Shown piece after piece: positions 1 to 5,157 of a stretch of DNA of 9,498 nt; positions within the stretch are counted from its first letter, which is position 1; every line of letters starts with the position of its first letter. The position numbers and the translations under genes are program-made. The notes under the pieces were generated by a model. The model was given only the letters and a program-made list of their open reading frames with translations, was not told the DNA's origin and did no database searches. Location: positions 1 to 9,498 of the forward strand of contig JALAGW010000108.1 of assembly GCA_022712235.1 (NCBI GenBank), read 5' to 3'. Source of the stretch: Brevundimonas sp. Lineage in GTDB: Bacteria; Pseudomonadota; Alphaproteobacteria; Caulobacterales; Caulobacteraceae.

Positions 1-1072
1 CCGTCCCCGTCATGAAGGCCTGCAAGCCCAAGGCCTCGATCTCGTCGAACAGGGCGGCGCGGCGCGCCTCATCCAGATGGGCCGGGGCCTCGTCCAGCAG
101 CAGGACGGGCTGCGCCCTCTCCCCCGCCAGACGCCCGACCTGGGCCAGAATCAGGTTCAGCACCAGGGCCTTCTGCTCGCCCGACGCCCCCTCGGCGGCG
201 GGCCGGTTCTTCTCGCGGTGCAAGGCTGTCAGGTCCGAGCGGTGCGGCCCGAACAGACTGCGCCCCGCCGCCGCGTCGCGCGCCCGCGCCCGTATGAAGC
301 CCTCGCCCAGCATGCCGACCACATCGGCCTCGTCCGCCCCCGTCGCCGCCATCTCCTCGGCCGGGCCGGTCAGGCCCAGATCGGCCTGGGGAAAGGGCCG
401 GTCGTCGCGCGCGTCGATGCCCGCCTGAAGCGCCGCCAGCGCCCGTGTCCGCGCCACGGCGGCTCGCGCCCCGGCCTCGGACAGCCGCGCCTCCAGCGCG
501 TCCAGCCACAGGGGGTCGGCGGGCCTGCCCTCCGCACCGTCGGTCAGCAGCTTCAGCCGCTCGCGCAGAGCCTTTTCATAGGTCGAGACCGTGGCCGCAT
601 GGTCTGGATCGGCCGCAAACACCAGCCGGTCGAAGAAGCGCAGCCGCCCCGCCCGCGCGTCGGAAAACAGCCGGTCCTGCTCGGGCGTGGCCCAGACCGG
701 GCGCAGGTGGTCCAGCAGCCGTCCCGGCGGGGCCGTCTCGCCGTCGATGCGGACGATGCGCCGCGCGGCGCCCGGCGTCTGCACGCCCGTGCCCAGACGC
801 ACCTCTTCGCCGTCCCCACTTCCCTGTGGACTGGCCAGCGTCACCATGACGGCCCAGGCCCGGCCCACAGCCTCGCCCGGCTCGCGCCGCCCCATCTCCT
901 GCGCCGTCGCCCCGCGCAGCCCCTTGCCGGGGGTCAGCAGGCTGATCGCCTCCAGCAGGTTGGTCTTGCCCGCCCCGTTCGGCCCATGCAGCACCACGGC
1001 CCCGCCGGAAACCGGCAGGCTGGCGCTCGCATAGGAACGAAAGTCGGTAAGGGCGAGGGAGGTAAGGCTCAA
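1..1072 (-). CDS. recF: DNA replication and repair protein RecF (C-terminus cut by window edge)
   Basis: RecF is an SMC-like ATPase that helps load RecA at single-strand gaps and arrested forks in the RecFOR pathway. Reading from position 1072, the protein begins (M)SLTSLALTDFRSY, the usual RecF start. It has Walker A GPNGAGKT at residues 30-37, the ABC-type signature ASGEQKAL near residue 297, and Walker B LLLDEAPAHLDEARR near residue 323. About 357 codons are present; RecF is usually 360-380 residues, so only a short C-terminal tail lies beyond the left edge. The start is TTG: an in-frame TGA lies four codons upstream (TGA GCG GAT AGA TTG) and homology begins at once. The first T of this TTG seems to come from the inserted element at 1072-1473, which separates recF from dnaN. 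No strong Shine-Dalgarno sequence precedes it, so expression may be altered compared with a normal coupled dnaN-recF arrangement. Confidence 0.96.
   Translation of the reverse strand, partial: MSLTSLALTDFRSYASASLPVSGGAVVLHGPNGAGKTNLLEAISLLTPGKGLRGATAQEMGRREPGEAVGRAWAVMVTLASPQGSGDGEEVRLGTGVQTPGAARRIVRIDGETAPPGRLLDHLRPVWATPEQDRLFSDARAGRLRFFDRLVFAADPDHAATVSTYEKALRERLKLLTDGAEGRPADPLWLDALEARLSEAGARAAVARTRALAALQAGIDARDDRPFPQADLGLTGPAEEMAATGADEADVVGMLGEGFIRARARDAAAGRSLFGPHRSDLTALHREKNRPAAEGASGEQKALVLNLILAQVGRLAGERAQPVLLLDEAPAHLDEARRAALFDEIEALGLQAFMTGT
1064..1071. repeat. Direct repeat, candidate target-site duplication (left copy)
   Basis: AAGGCTCA, identical in sequence and orientation to 1474-1481, and also seven bases from the inverted repeat on its side. 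On the minus strand it is TGAGCCTT and forms the last two bases of the recF start codon plus codons 2 and 3. Confidence 0.75.
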
Positions 1073-1078
1073 TCTATC

Positions 1079-1108
1079 CGCTCATCCCGGCGGACGCCGG
1101 GACCCAGT
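1079..1108 (+). repeat. REP-like end repeat A1 (perfect inverted partner of 1437-1466)
   Basis: A 30-base repeat with a hairpin core: CCCGGCG, a GA spacer, then CGCCGGG (1086-1101), extended by a T-A pair at 1085/1102. The inner flank GCTTTGGCCGCAAGC continues to resemble the copy at 8202. It lies downstream of the nuclease gene on the minus strand, where a second small hairpin (GCCG CAAG CGGC at 1115-1126) could help end transcription. Confidence 0.9.
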
Positions 1109-1131
1109 GCTTTGGCCGCAAGCGGCGCGGT

Positions 1132-1413
1132 TCAAAGGAGTGTCTCGAACAGATCGGCCCACTCAGGATTCATACGCTCGATCAGATCCAGCTTCCATTC
1201 GCGCCGCCATTCCTTGATGCGCCTTTCGCGCACAAAGGCCGCATCTCGGCTCTCGTGGACCTCGTACCAGACAAGACGAGCGACGCCGTAACGAGCGGTA
1301 AAGCCGCCGCGCAGCTTTTCACGATGTTCGACGATCCGTTTCAGCAGGTCGTCGGTCGAGCCGGTGTAGAGCGTGCCGTTGCGACGGCTGGCCAAGATGT
1401 AGGCGTAGAACAT
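1132..1413 (-). CDS. Small GIY-YIG nuclease (UPF0213-like) inside the inverted-repeat unit
   Basis: This 93-residue protein is a single-domain GIY-YIG endonuclease. In this fold a Tyr, Arg, His and metal-binding Glu cleave one DNA strand. The motifs run YAYILAS at residues 3-9 (in place of GIY), LYTGSTDDL at 15-23 (YIG), Arg26 and His30 in KRIVEHR, and Glu63 in RERRIKEWRREWK, so the active site looks intact. The C-terminal NPEWADL is typical of the short stand-alone family. No separate DNA-binding domain is visible. The ATG at 1413 is preceded by GGGAGGGCGG, a good ribosome binding site. The gene fills most of the space between the inverted repeats and the dnaN-recF operon reads through it in the same direction. 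Family members are often labelled UvrC-like, but the rest of UvrC is absent. Inference: it acts on the flanking repeats, perhaps on their hairpins. Confidence 0.93.
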   Translation of the reverse strand: MFYAYILASRRNGTLYTGSTDDLLKRIVEHREKLRGGFTARYGVARLVWYEVHESRDAAFVRERRIKEWRREWKLDLIERMNPEWADLFETLL

Positions 1414-1436
1414 CCGCCCTCCCGCTCCCGGCTCTC

Positions 1437-1466
1437 ACTGGGTCCCGGCGTCCGCCGGGATGAGCG
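1437..1466 (-). repeat. REP-like end repeat A2 (perfect inverted partner of 1079-1108)
   Basis: Exact reverse complement of the A1 repeat, with the same hairpin core at 1444-1459. Identity with the miniature unit near mutM continues outward on both sides: 1430-1467 matches 8258-8295, except possibly at the outermost bases. On the minus strand it lies between the dnaN stop and the nuclease ribosome binding site, so a dnaN transcript would carry this hairpin in its 3' region. Confidence 0.9.
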
Positions 1467-1473
1467 GGATAGG

Positions 1474-1481
1474 AAGGCTCA
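1474..1481. repeat. Direct repeat, candidate target-site duplication (right copy)
   Basis: AAGGCTCA, matching 1064-1071. On the minus strand it follows the dnaN stop codon after five bases (TAA ACGGG TGAGCCTT). Joining this copy to the sequence beyond the left copy gives TAA ACGG GTG AGC CTT, a plausible ancestral dnaN-recF junction. Confidence 0.75.
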
Positions 1482-1486
1482 CCCGT

Positions 1487-2605
1487 TTACACCCGCAGCG
1501 GCATCAGCACGTACTGCACACCCACGTCGGCCGGGTCGAGCACCAGGGTCGGCGACGCCGGGTCGGCGAATTTGAAGTGGGCCGTCTCGCCGGTGATCTG
1601 GCCGGCGACGTCCAGCAGGTAACGGGCGTTGAAGCCGATCTCGAAGGGCTCCTCGGAATAGCCGATCTCGACCTCTTCCTCGGCCTGACCGGCTTCCATG
1701 TTGCGGACGGTCAGCTTCACCCGGTCGTTGTCGAAGGCCAGCTTCACCGAGCGGCTCTTTTCCGCCGAGATGGTGGCCACGCGGTCCACCGCCTTGGAGA
1801 AGAGGGCGTTGTCGATGTCGGCCTGCTTGTCATTGCCCTTGGGAATGACGCGCAGATAGTCGGGGAAGGCGCCGTCGATGACCTTGGAGGTCAGGCTGGC
1901 GTGGCCGAACTCGAAACGGATCTTCTGGGCCGAGACCTGGACCTCGACCGGGCCGTTTCCGTCGTCCAGCAGGCGGCGGACCTGATCAACGGTCTTGCGC
2001 GGCACGATGACGCCGGGGCCGCCCGCCGCGCCTTCCGGGGCCGGGGTCTCGGCCAGAGCCAGGCGGTGGCCGTCGGTGGCCACGGCGCGCAGCAGCGGAA
2101 TGCCGCCGTCCGACACCGTGTGCAGATAGAGGCCGTTCAGATAATAGCGCGTCTCTTCGGTCGAGACGGCGAAACGGGGCTTGTCGATCCGACGCGCCAG
2201 ATCTTCCTTGGGCAGGCTGTAGCGCGCGCCCGAGGTTTCCGTGGACATGACCGGGAAGTCGCCCGCCGGCAGGACCGGCAGGTTGAAACGCGAACGCCCG
2301 GCCGAGATGACCAGACGCGGATCATCGCCCGAATAGGTCAGCGAGACCTCGGCGCCGTCCGGCAGCTTCTTGACGATTTCATACAGGGTGTGGGCGGGGG
2401 CCGTGATCTGGCCCTCGACGTTCACCTGGGCCTCGGCCTCGTCCACCATCTCCATGTCGAGGTCGGTGGCGGCGAAGGACAGGCGGTCGCGCCCGGCGCT
2501 CAGCAGGACGTTCGACAGGATCGGAATGGTGTTGCGGCGCTCGACCACGCTCTGAACGTGCCCGAGGGCTTTCAGGAGCGCGGAACGTTCGATGGTCAGC
2601 TGCAT
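1487..2605 (-). CDS. dnaN: DNA polymerase III subunit beta (sliding clamp)
   Basis: DnaN forms the ring-shaped dimer that tethers DNA polymerase III to the template and serves as docking platform for many repair and replication proteins. The product is 372 residues, close to the 366 of the E. coli clamp, and all three clamp domains are covered. Recognisable stretches are MQLTIERSALLKALGHVQ at the N-terminus, RRNTIPILSNVLL near 30-43, TDGHRLA in the middle domain, and the typical end YVLMPLRV. The reading frame is open for 28 more codons upstream, to 2689, but family homology starts at MQLTIE, so ATG 2605 is chosen. A weak GGGCGAGA precedes it. It follows dnaA after 173 bases in the same direction. 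The normal next gene, recF, has been pushed about 410 bases away by the inserted nuclease unit. Confidence 0.98.
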   Translation of the reverse strand: MQLTIERSALLKALGHVQSVVERRNTIPILSNVLLSAGRDRLSFAATDLDMEMVDEAEAQVNVEGQITAPAHTLYEIVKKLPDGAEVSLTYSGDDPRLVISAGRSRFNLPVLPAGDFPVMSTETSGARYSLPKEDLARRIDKPRFAVSTEETRYYLNGLYLHTVSDGGIPLLRAVATDGHRLALAETPAPEGAAGGPGVIVPRKTVDQVRRLLDDGNGPVEVQVSAQKIRFEFGHASLTSKVIDGAFPDYLRVIPKGNDKQADIDNALFSKAVDRVATISAEKSRSVKLAFDNDRVKLTVRNMEAGQAEEEVEIGYSEEPFEIGFNARYLLDVAGQITGETAHFKFADPASPTLVLDPADVGVQYVLMPLRV

Positions 2606-2778
2606 GTGGTCTCGCCCGGGCCGCGACGCCTTTTGCAGCGTCGCCGTAAGGATGGGCAGGAACACTAGCGCATTGAGCGGCGGGGGCAACGGGGGGCCGA
2701 CATCCGACGACGTCTGCCCCCGCTATCCACAGGCCTGCGGTGGAGCTTTAGCCGCGCAGCTTGCGCGCCTATTCCTTT
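2606..2778 (-). promoter_or_regulatory. dnaA-dnaN intergenic region with a candidate DnaA box
   Basis: This 173-base gap is where a separate dnaN promoter would lie. At 2723-2731 the plus strand reads CTATCCACA, which differs from the DnaA box consensus TTATCCACA at the first base only. That would fit DnaA or ATP-DnaA control of dnaN, but one near-match can occur by chance. Near the dnaA end the gap holds a duplicate of the dnaA 3' terminus (see the repeat at 2748-2798). I see no convincing -35/-10 pair. Confidence 0.4.
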
Positions 2779-2798
2779 TTATCCGCGCAGCTTGCGCG
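2748..2798 (-). repeat. Duplicated 3' end of dnaA, each copy able to form a hairpin
   Basis: On the minus strand the last codons of dnaA read CGCAAGCTGCGCGGATAA (2796-2779). Thirty-one bases later almost the same string returns as CGCAAGCTGCGCGGCTAA (2765-2748), again ending in TAA. Both encode RKLRG-stop, but in different frames because the offset is not a multiple of three. Each copy contains CGCGCA AGC TGCGCG, a six-pair hairpin with a three-base loop. It looks like a small tandem duplication at the end of dnaA. The paired hairpins could slow or end transcription, but neither is followed by a T-tract. Confidence 0.75.
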
Positions 2799-4224
2799 TC
2801 AGGGCTTCCACGTCCCGTGCGATCTGCTCTTCCTTGGGCATCAGCTCCTCGATCTTGCGCACGCCGTGCAGGACGGTCGTGTGATCGCGCCCGCCGAAGC
2901 GGCGGCCGATGTCGGGATAGGAGCGGGTCGTGTGCTGCTTGCACAGATACATGGCGATCTGGCGCGGGCGGGCGATGGCGCGGGTGCGGCGTTCGCTCAG
3001 CAGATCGGCCTGCTTCAGGTTGAAGTGGTCGGCGACCGTCTTCTGGATCTCATCGACCGTGATGCGGCGCTCGGGCCCGCCGCGCAGGGCGACGCCCAGC
3101 AGGCTCTGGGCCTCGTCGACGGTGAGGGCCGACAGGCGGGCGCCGGCGACGGCGGCCAGGGTGTTCACGGCGCCTTCCAGCTCGCGCATCGAGCCGGGGG
3201 TGCGGTCCACCAGATGCTCCAGCACCTCGGCGCGGGCCTCGCCCGAGACGACGCCCAGCCTGGCCAGGGCGTTCAGACGCGACTGGGCCACGGCGACCTT
3301 CAGGCTGCGGTCGGCGGCTTCGACCGGGCAGGTCAGGCCGGCGGCCAGATGGCTGCGCAGACGCGGCTCGACGTCGGTCAGGGCGGTCGGGGCGCGGTCG
3401 GCCGACAGGACGATGCGCTTGCCGTCCTCGATCAGCGAGGTCAGGGTGTTGAGCAGTTCTTCCTGGGTCGAGGTCTTGCCGCCGACGAACTGGACGTCGT
3501 CCAGCAGCAGCATGTCGGCCGAGCGCAGGCTTTCCTTGAAGGCCGCCGTCGAGCGGTCCTGCATGGCGCGCACGAAGGTCGAGAGGAAACGTTCAGCGGT
3601 CAGATAGACCACCTTGGCGTCCGGGCGCAGGCGCTGCGCCTCCCAGGCGATGGCGTTCAGCAGGTGGGTCTTGCCGTAGCCGTAGGGGCCGCAGAAGAAG
3701 ACCGGGTTAAAGTGGCCGTCGGCCCAGCTGGCGACCTGCTTGGCGATGGCCAGGGCGAAGGCGTTGCCCTGCCCTTCCACGAAGCTGTCGAAGTTCAGAC
3801 GTTCCTGCAGGCCGGCGGCGCGAACAGCGCGCGCGCCGTCGGTCGAGGGGGCGAAAGAAGACGCGGCCATGGCCGAGACCGGCTGAGGCGCGGCCACGCC
3901 GCCCACCGAGGCCAGGCGCGGGGCCTCGCCGGCGGGGAAGGCGGTCGCCGGCGGGATCGAACCCACCTCGGCGCGGCACCGCACGTCCAGACGGCGCGAC
4001 AGGCCGTCCAGGCCCAACCACAGCTCGTTCATGCGGCGCAGGGCGTTCTTGCGGACCCAGTCGCGCGCATAGGCGGTCGGGGTCACCAGGATCAGGTTGC
4101 CGCTGGCATCCAGACGCACGGCCGAGGGCGCGATATAGCTGCTGAAGGGCCCGTCGCCGATCTCGGCCTTGAGGCGGCCCGCCGCCTCGGTCCAGATACG
4201 GTCAGGATCCGTCATGCCCGTCAT
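2779..4224 (-). CDS. dnaA: Chromosomal replication initiator protein DnaA
   Basis: DnaA binds DnaA boxes at the origin, assembles as an ATP-bound filament and melts the duplex; in Caulobacter it also acts as a cell-cycle transcription factor. Numbering from the upstream ATG at 4242: domain I is about 10-90, a linker rich in Ala and Pro about 95-140, AAA+ domain III about 145-385, DNA-binding domain IV about 390-487. Walker A is GPYGYGKT (185-192), Walker B MLLLDD (244-249), sensor 1 SADRAP, sensor 2 RELEG with Arg353, and the DnaA signature is at 425-460 with FGGRDHTTVLH. In box VII (PRLRSHLAAGLT) the position of the E. coli arginine finger Arg285 is His298. Starts at 4242, 4224 and 4215 are in frame. 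I chose 4224 because GGGGG lies seven bases upstream, whereas 4242 has no spaced ribosome binding site; this gives 481 residues. The long structured upstream region suggests translational and CcrM-linked control. Confidence 0.98.
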   Translation of the reverse strand: MTGMTDPDRIWTEAAGRLKAEIGDGPFSSYIAPSAVRLDASGNLILVTPTAYARDWVRKNALRRMNELWLGLDGLSRRLDVRCRAEVGSIPPATAFPAGEAPRLASVGGVAAPQPVSAMAASSFAPSTDGARAVRAAGLQERLNFDSFVEGQGNAFALAIAKQVASWADGHFNPVFFCGPYGYGKTHLLNAIAWEAQRLRPDAKVVYLTAERFLSTFVRAMQDRSTAAFKESLRSADMLLLDDVQFVGGKTSTQEELLNTLTSLIEDGKRIVLSADRAPTALTDVEPRLRSHLAAGLTCPVEAADRSLKVAVAQSRLNALARLGVVSGEARAEVLEHLVDRTPGSMRELEGAVNTLAAVAGARLSALTVDEAQSLLGVALRGGPERRITVDEIQKTVADHFNLKQADLLSERRTRAIARPRQIAMYLCKQHTTRSYPDIGRRFGGRDHTTVLHGVRKIEELMPKEEQIARDVEALTRKLRG

Positions 4225-4325
4225 TAGTGCGCCCCCGATCATTCTCAGACACCCGCCAGAGTAAAGTTAGTCCACCGAACGAACGCCCTTCGAAGCGGCC
4301 TGATCCGGGACGACTTCTCCTGTCC

Positions 4326-4344
4326 CGCGAAGCCAGGCTTCGCG
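4326..4344 (-). promoter_or_regulatory. Hairpin in the putative dnaA leader
   Basis: CGCGAAGC (4326-4333) pairs with GCTTCGCG (4337-4344) around the loop CAG, eight pairs. It lies about 100 bases before the chosen dnaA start. There is no T-tract after it on the minus strand, so it resembles an RNA structure in the leader more than a terminator. Confidence 0.55.
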
Positions 4345-4378
4345 AGTGGGGTCGTACTCACAGACAGACATCTCCCGC

Positions 4379-4403
4379 CGAGGGAAACCTTTGATTTCCC
4401 TCG
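4379..4403 (-). promoter_or_regulatory. Hairpin in the putative dnaA leader
   Basis: CGAGGGAAA (4379-4387) pairs with TTTCCCTCG (4395-4403), nine pairs around a seven-base loop. It is immediately followed on the plus strand by a smaller hairpin, CATCC AGATT GGATG (4408-4422). Both lie between the GANTC cluster and dnaA. Confidence 0.55.
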
Positions 4404-4472
4404 CCTTCATCCAGATTGGATGGAAGTGCGTTACCCCTCGAACTTACGCACAGCGGAGCGGAGATCAACGCT

Positions 4473-4571
4473 GATTCGAGTCGAGATTCGCACTTAAATT
4501 GTTTGACTCCGGCAAACCTCGGCGGCGCTTGGGAAAATGGCGATTTCGCCCCATTCCCTAACGCTGGATTC
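4473..4571. promoter_or_regulatory. Cluster of five GANTC (CcrM methylation) sites
   Basis: GATTC 4473-4477, GAGTC 4478-4482, GATTC 4485-4489, GACTC 4505-4509 and GATTC 4567-4571 fall within 99 bases, and the first two abut. GANTC is the target of the cell-cycle DNA methyltransferase CcrM in Caulobacterales and other alphaproteobacteria, and GcrA responds to its methylation. Chance expectation in GC-rich DNA is well below one site per 256 bases, so this density upstream of dnaA is notable. Confidence 0.8.
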
Positions 4572-4609
4572 TCTGAAATTCCGTCCGCGACTTAGCGCCA
4601 AACAGCAAG

Positions 4610-4639
4610 ACGGCGAGGGAGCTTGCGCTTCCTCGCCGT
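4610..4639 (-). terminator. Long stem-loop downstream of rpsT, possible terminator
   Basis: Thirteen pairs form between 4610-4622 and 4627-4639 around the loop TTGC, with one G-T wobble (4619/4630). It lies 105 bases after the rpsT stop codon on the minus strand and is followed there by CTTGCTGTTTGG, only a weak T-tract. Two smaller hairpins, both with the loop GTTA on the plus strand, precede it at 4666-4679 and 4641-4657. It could end rpsT transcription or insulate dnaA from it. Confidence 0.5.
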
Positions 4640-4744
4640 TGAAATCGTTAGATTTTCTTGCAACAACCCGGTTACGGGTCGTCCGAACGCGTTAGATGAC
4701 GTCGTTTGACAAAGGCGTGAAACCCCGTCCCGACGTCGCCTAAA

Positions 4745-5014
4745 TCAGGCGGCCGACAGCTTCTTCAGCTGGGCGGCCAGGCGCGAAACCTTGCGCGAGC
4801 CGGTGTTCTTGTGAACCACGCCCTTCGACACGGCGCGCATCAGTTCCGACTGGGCCGTAATGAAGGCGCCCTTGGCGGCTTCGACGTCGCCGCCGGCCAG
4901 AGCTTCCTGGAACTTGCGGAGGTAGGTGCGAACGCGCGTACGGCGGGCCTTGTTCACTTCGGTCCGCGCTTCGATCTTGCGGATCGCCTTGCGGGCGCCT
5001 GCATTGTTGGCCAT
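4745..5014 (-). CDS. rpsT: 30S ribosomal protein S20
   Basis: S20 is a primary 16S rRNA-binding protein of the small ribosomal subunit that stabilises the 5' domain and helix 44 region. The product has 89 residues, normal for the family, and is highly basic. It starts MANNAGARKAIRKIEART and has the conserved segment RAVSKGVVHKNTGSRKVSRL near residues 58-78. The frame is open for 20 more codons upstream, but S20 homology begins at MANN, and GAAGG lies ten bases before this ATG, so 5014 is chosen. A promoter with good -35 and -10 elements is visible about 70-100 bases upstream. The rpsT-dnaA pairing is familiar from Caulobacter, where the two genes neighbour each other in the origin-proximal region. 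Confidence 0.98.
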   Translation of the reverse strand: MANNAGARKAIRKIEARTEVNKARRTRVRTYLRKFQEALAGGDVEAAKGAFITAQSELMRAVSKGVVHKNTGSRKVSRLAAQLKKLSAA

Positions 5015-5083
5015 CGGGTAAAAACCTTCGAACGAAAACGCCGCGAACCCACGTCCACGGCGAGGAAATCTCAAGAGCGGGCG

Positions 5084-5112
5084 GCTATAGCGGAAAGGCT
5101 CCGGCCGGTCAA
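5084..5112 (-). promoter_or_regulatory. rpsT: Probable rpsT promoter
   Basis: On the minus strand, TTGACC (5112-5107) is followed by a 17-base spacer and TATAGC (5089-5084). In Caulobacter sigma-73 terms this is TTGACCG, 14 bases, then GCTATAGC, near the published consensus TTGACGS / GCTANAWC. The predicted start is about 5077, giving a leader of roughly 60 bases. A GAGTC (CcrM) site lies at 5131-5135, just upstream. Confidence 0.65.
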
Positions 5113-5126
5113 CGCGACCCGGCCGG
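5101..5126 (-). terminator. GC-rich inverted repeat between the hydratase gene and rpsT
   Basis: CCGGCCGG (5101-5108) and CCGGCCGG (5119-5126) can pair, and GGTC/GACC may extend the stem inward with one bulged base. It lies 32 bases after the hydratase stop codon on the minus strand and overlaps the -35 of the rpsT promoter. No T-tract follows, so terminator function is uncertain. Confidence 0.4.
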
Positions 5127-5157
5127 AATTGAGTCGGGGCCTGGGTTTAGGCGGGCC

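Larger units (their letters stand above)
1072..1473 (-). mobile_element. Transposon-like unit: GIY-YIG nuclease gene between perfect 30-bp inverted repeats, with 8-bp direct repeats outside
   Basis: The unit holds one gene, the GIY-YIG nuclease at 1132-1413. Its ends at 1079-1108 and 1437-1466 are exact reverse complements over 30 bases. Seven bases outside each end lie the two copies of AAGGCTCA (1064-1071 and 1474-1481), in direct orientation. The seven bases between inverted and direct repeat also match partly in inverted form (CTATC with one base inserted or deleted). It sits between dnaN and recF, which normally adjoin. No known transposase, RAYT (IS200-like Y1 tyrosine transposase) or DDE-type gene is present. 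Direct observation: the inverted repeats, direct repeats and gene content. Inference: the unit moves or was moved as one piece, with the nuclease as its candidate mobility protein. The alternative is two independently inserted REP-like palindromes that happen to bracket a small gene, which the 8-bp repeat and perfect end identity make less likely. Confidence 0.75.
4225..4744 (-). promoter_or_regulatory. dnaA: dnaA upstream regulatory region (rpsT-dnaA intergenic, 520 bases)
   Basis: No gene is visible here and base composition is more AT-rich than the surroundings. Proceeding toward dnaA on the minus strand, there are three hairpins after rpsT (4679-4666, 4657-4641, 4639-4610), then a cluster of five GANTC sites (4571-4473), then three hairpins (4422-4408, 4403-4379, 4344-4326) in what would be a dnaA leader. 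A possible promoter is TTGATC (4468-4463), a 16-base spacer, then TAAGTT (4446-4441), just after the GANTC cluster. A near-match to a DnaA box, TTACGCACA on the plus strand at 4444-4452, would overlap its -10. If that start is right the leader is about 210 bases. The C. crescentus dnaA gene is known to have a long leader and a methylation-sensitive promoter. The exact promoter here is a low-confidence guess. Confidence 0.6.

Noticed and set aside
1079..1466. CRISPR-like repeat or classical IS element
   Set aside because: There are only two inverted copies, not regularly spaced direct repeats, and no known transposase or Cas gene.
77..4227. Long plus-strand open frames opposite recF, dnaN and dnaA (77-1291, 1460-2668, 2761-4227)
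   Set aside because: They are antisense shadows produced by GC-rich codon bias. Their translations lack family motifs, while the minus-strand products are unmistakable.
4491..4510. CtrA binding site (TTAA-N7-TTAA) near dnaA
   Set aside because: TTAA is present at 4494-4497, but the second half-site is missing.
4225..4744. Replication origin in the dnaA upstream region
   Set aside because: It has GANTC sites, hairpins and somewhat more AT, but no array of good DnaA boxes. In Caulobacter the origin is elsewhere (beside hemE), so calling it an origin is not justified.
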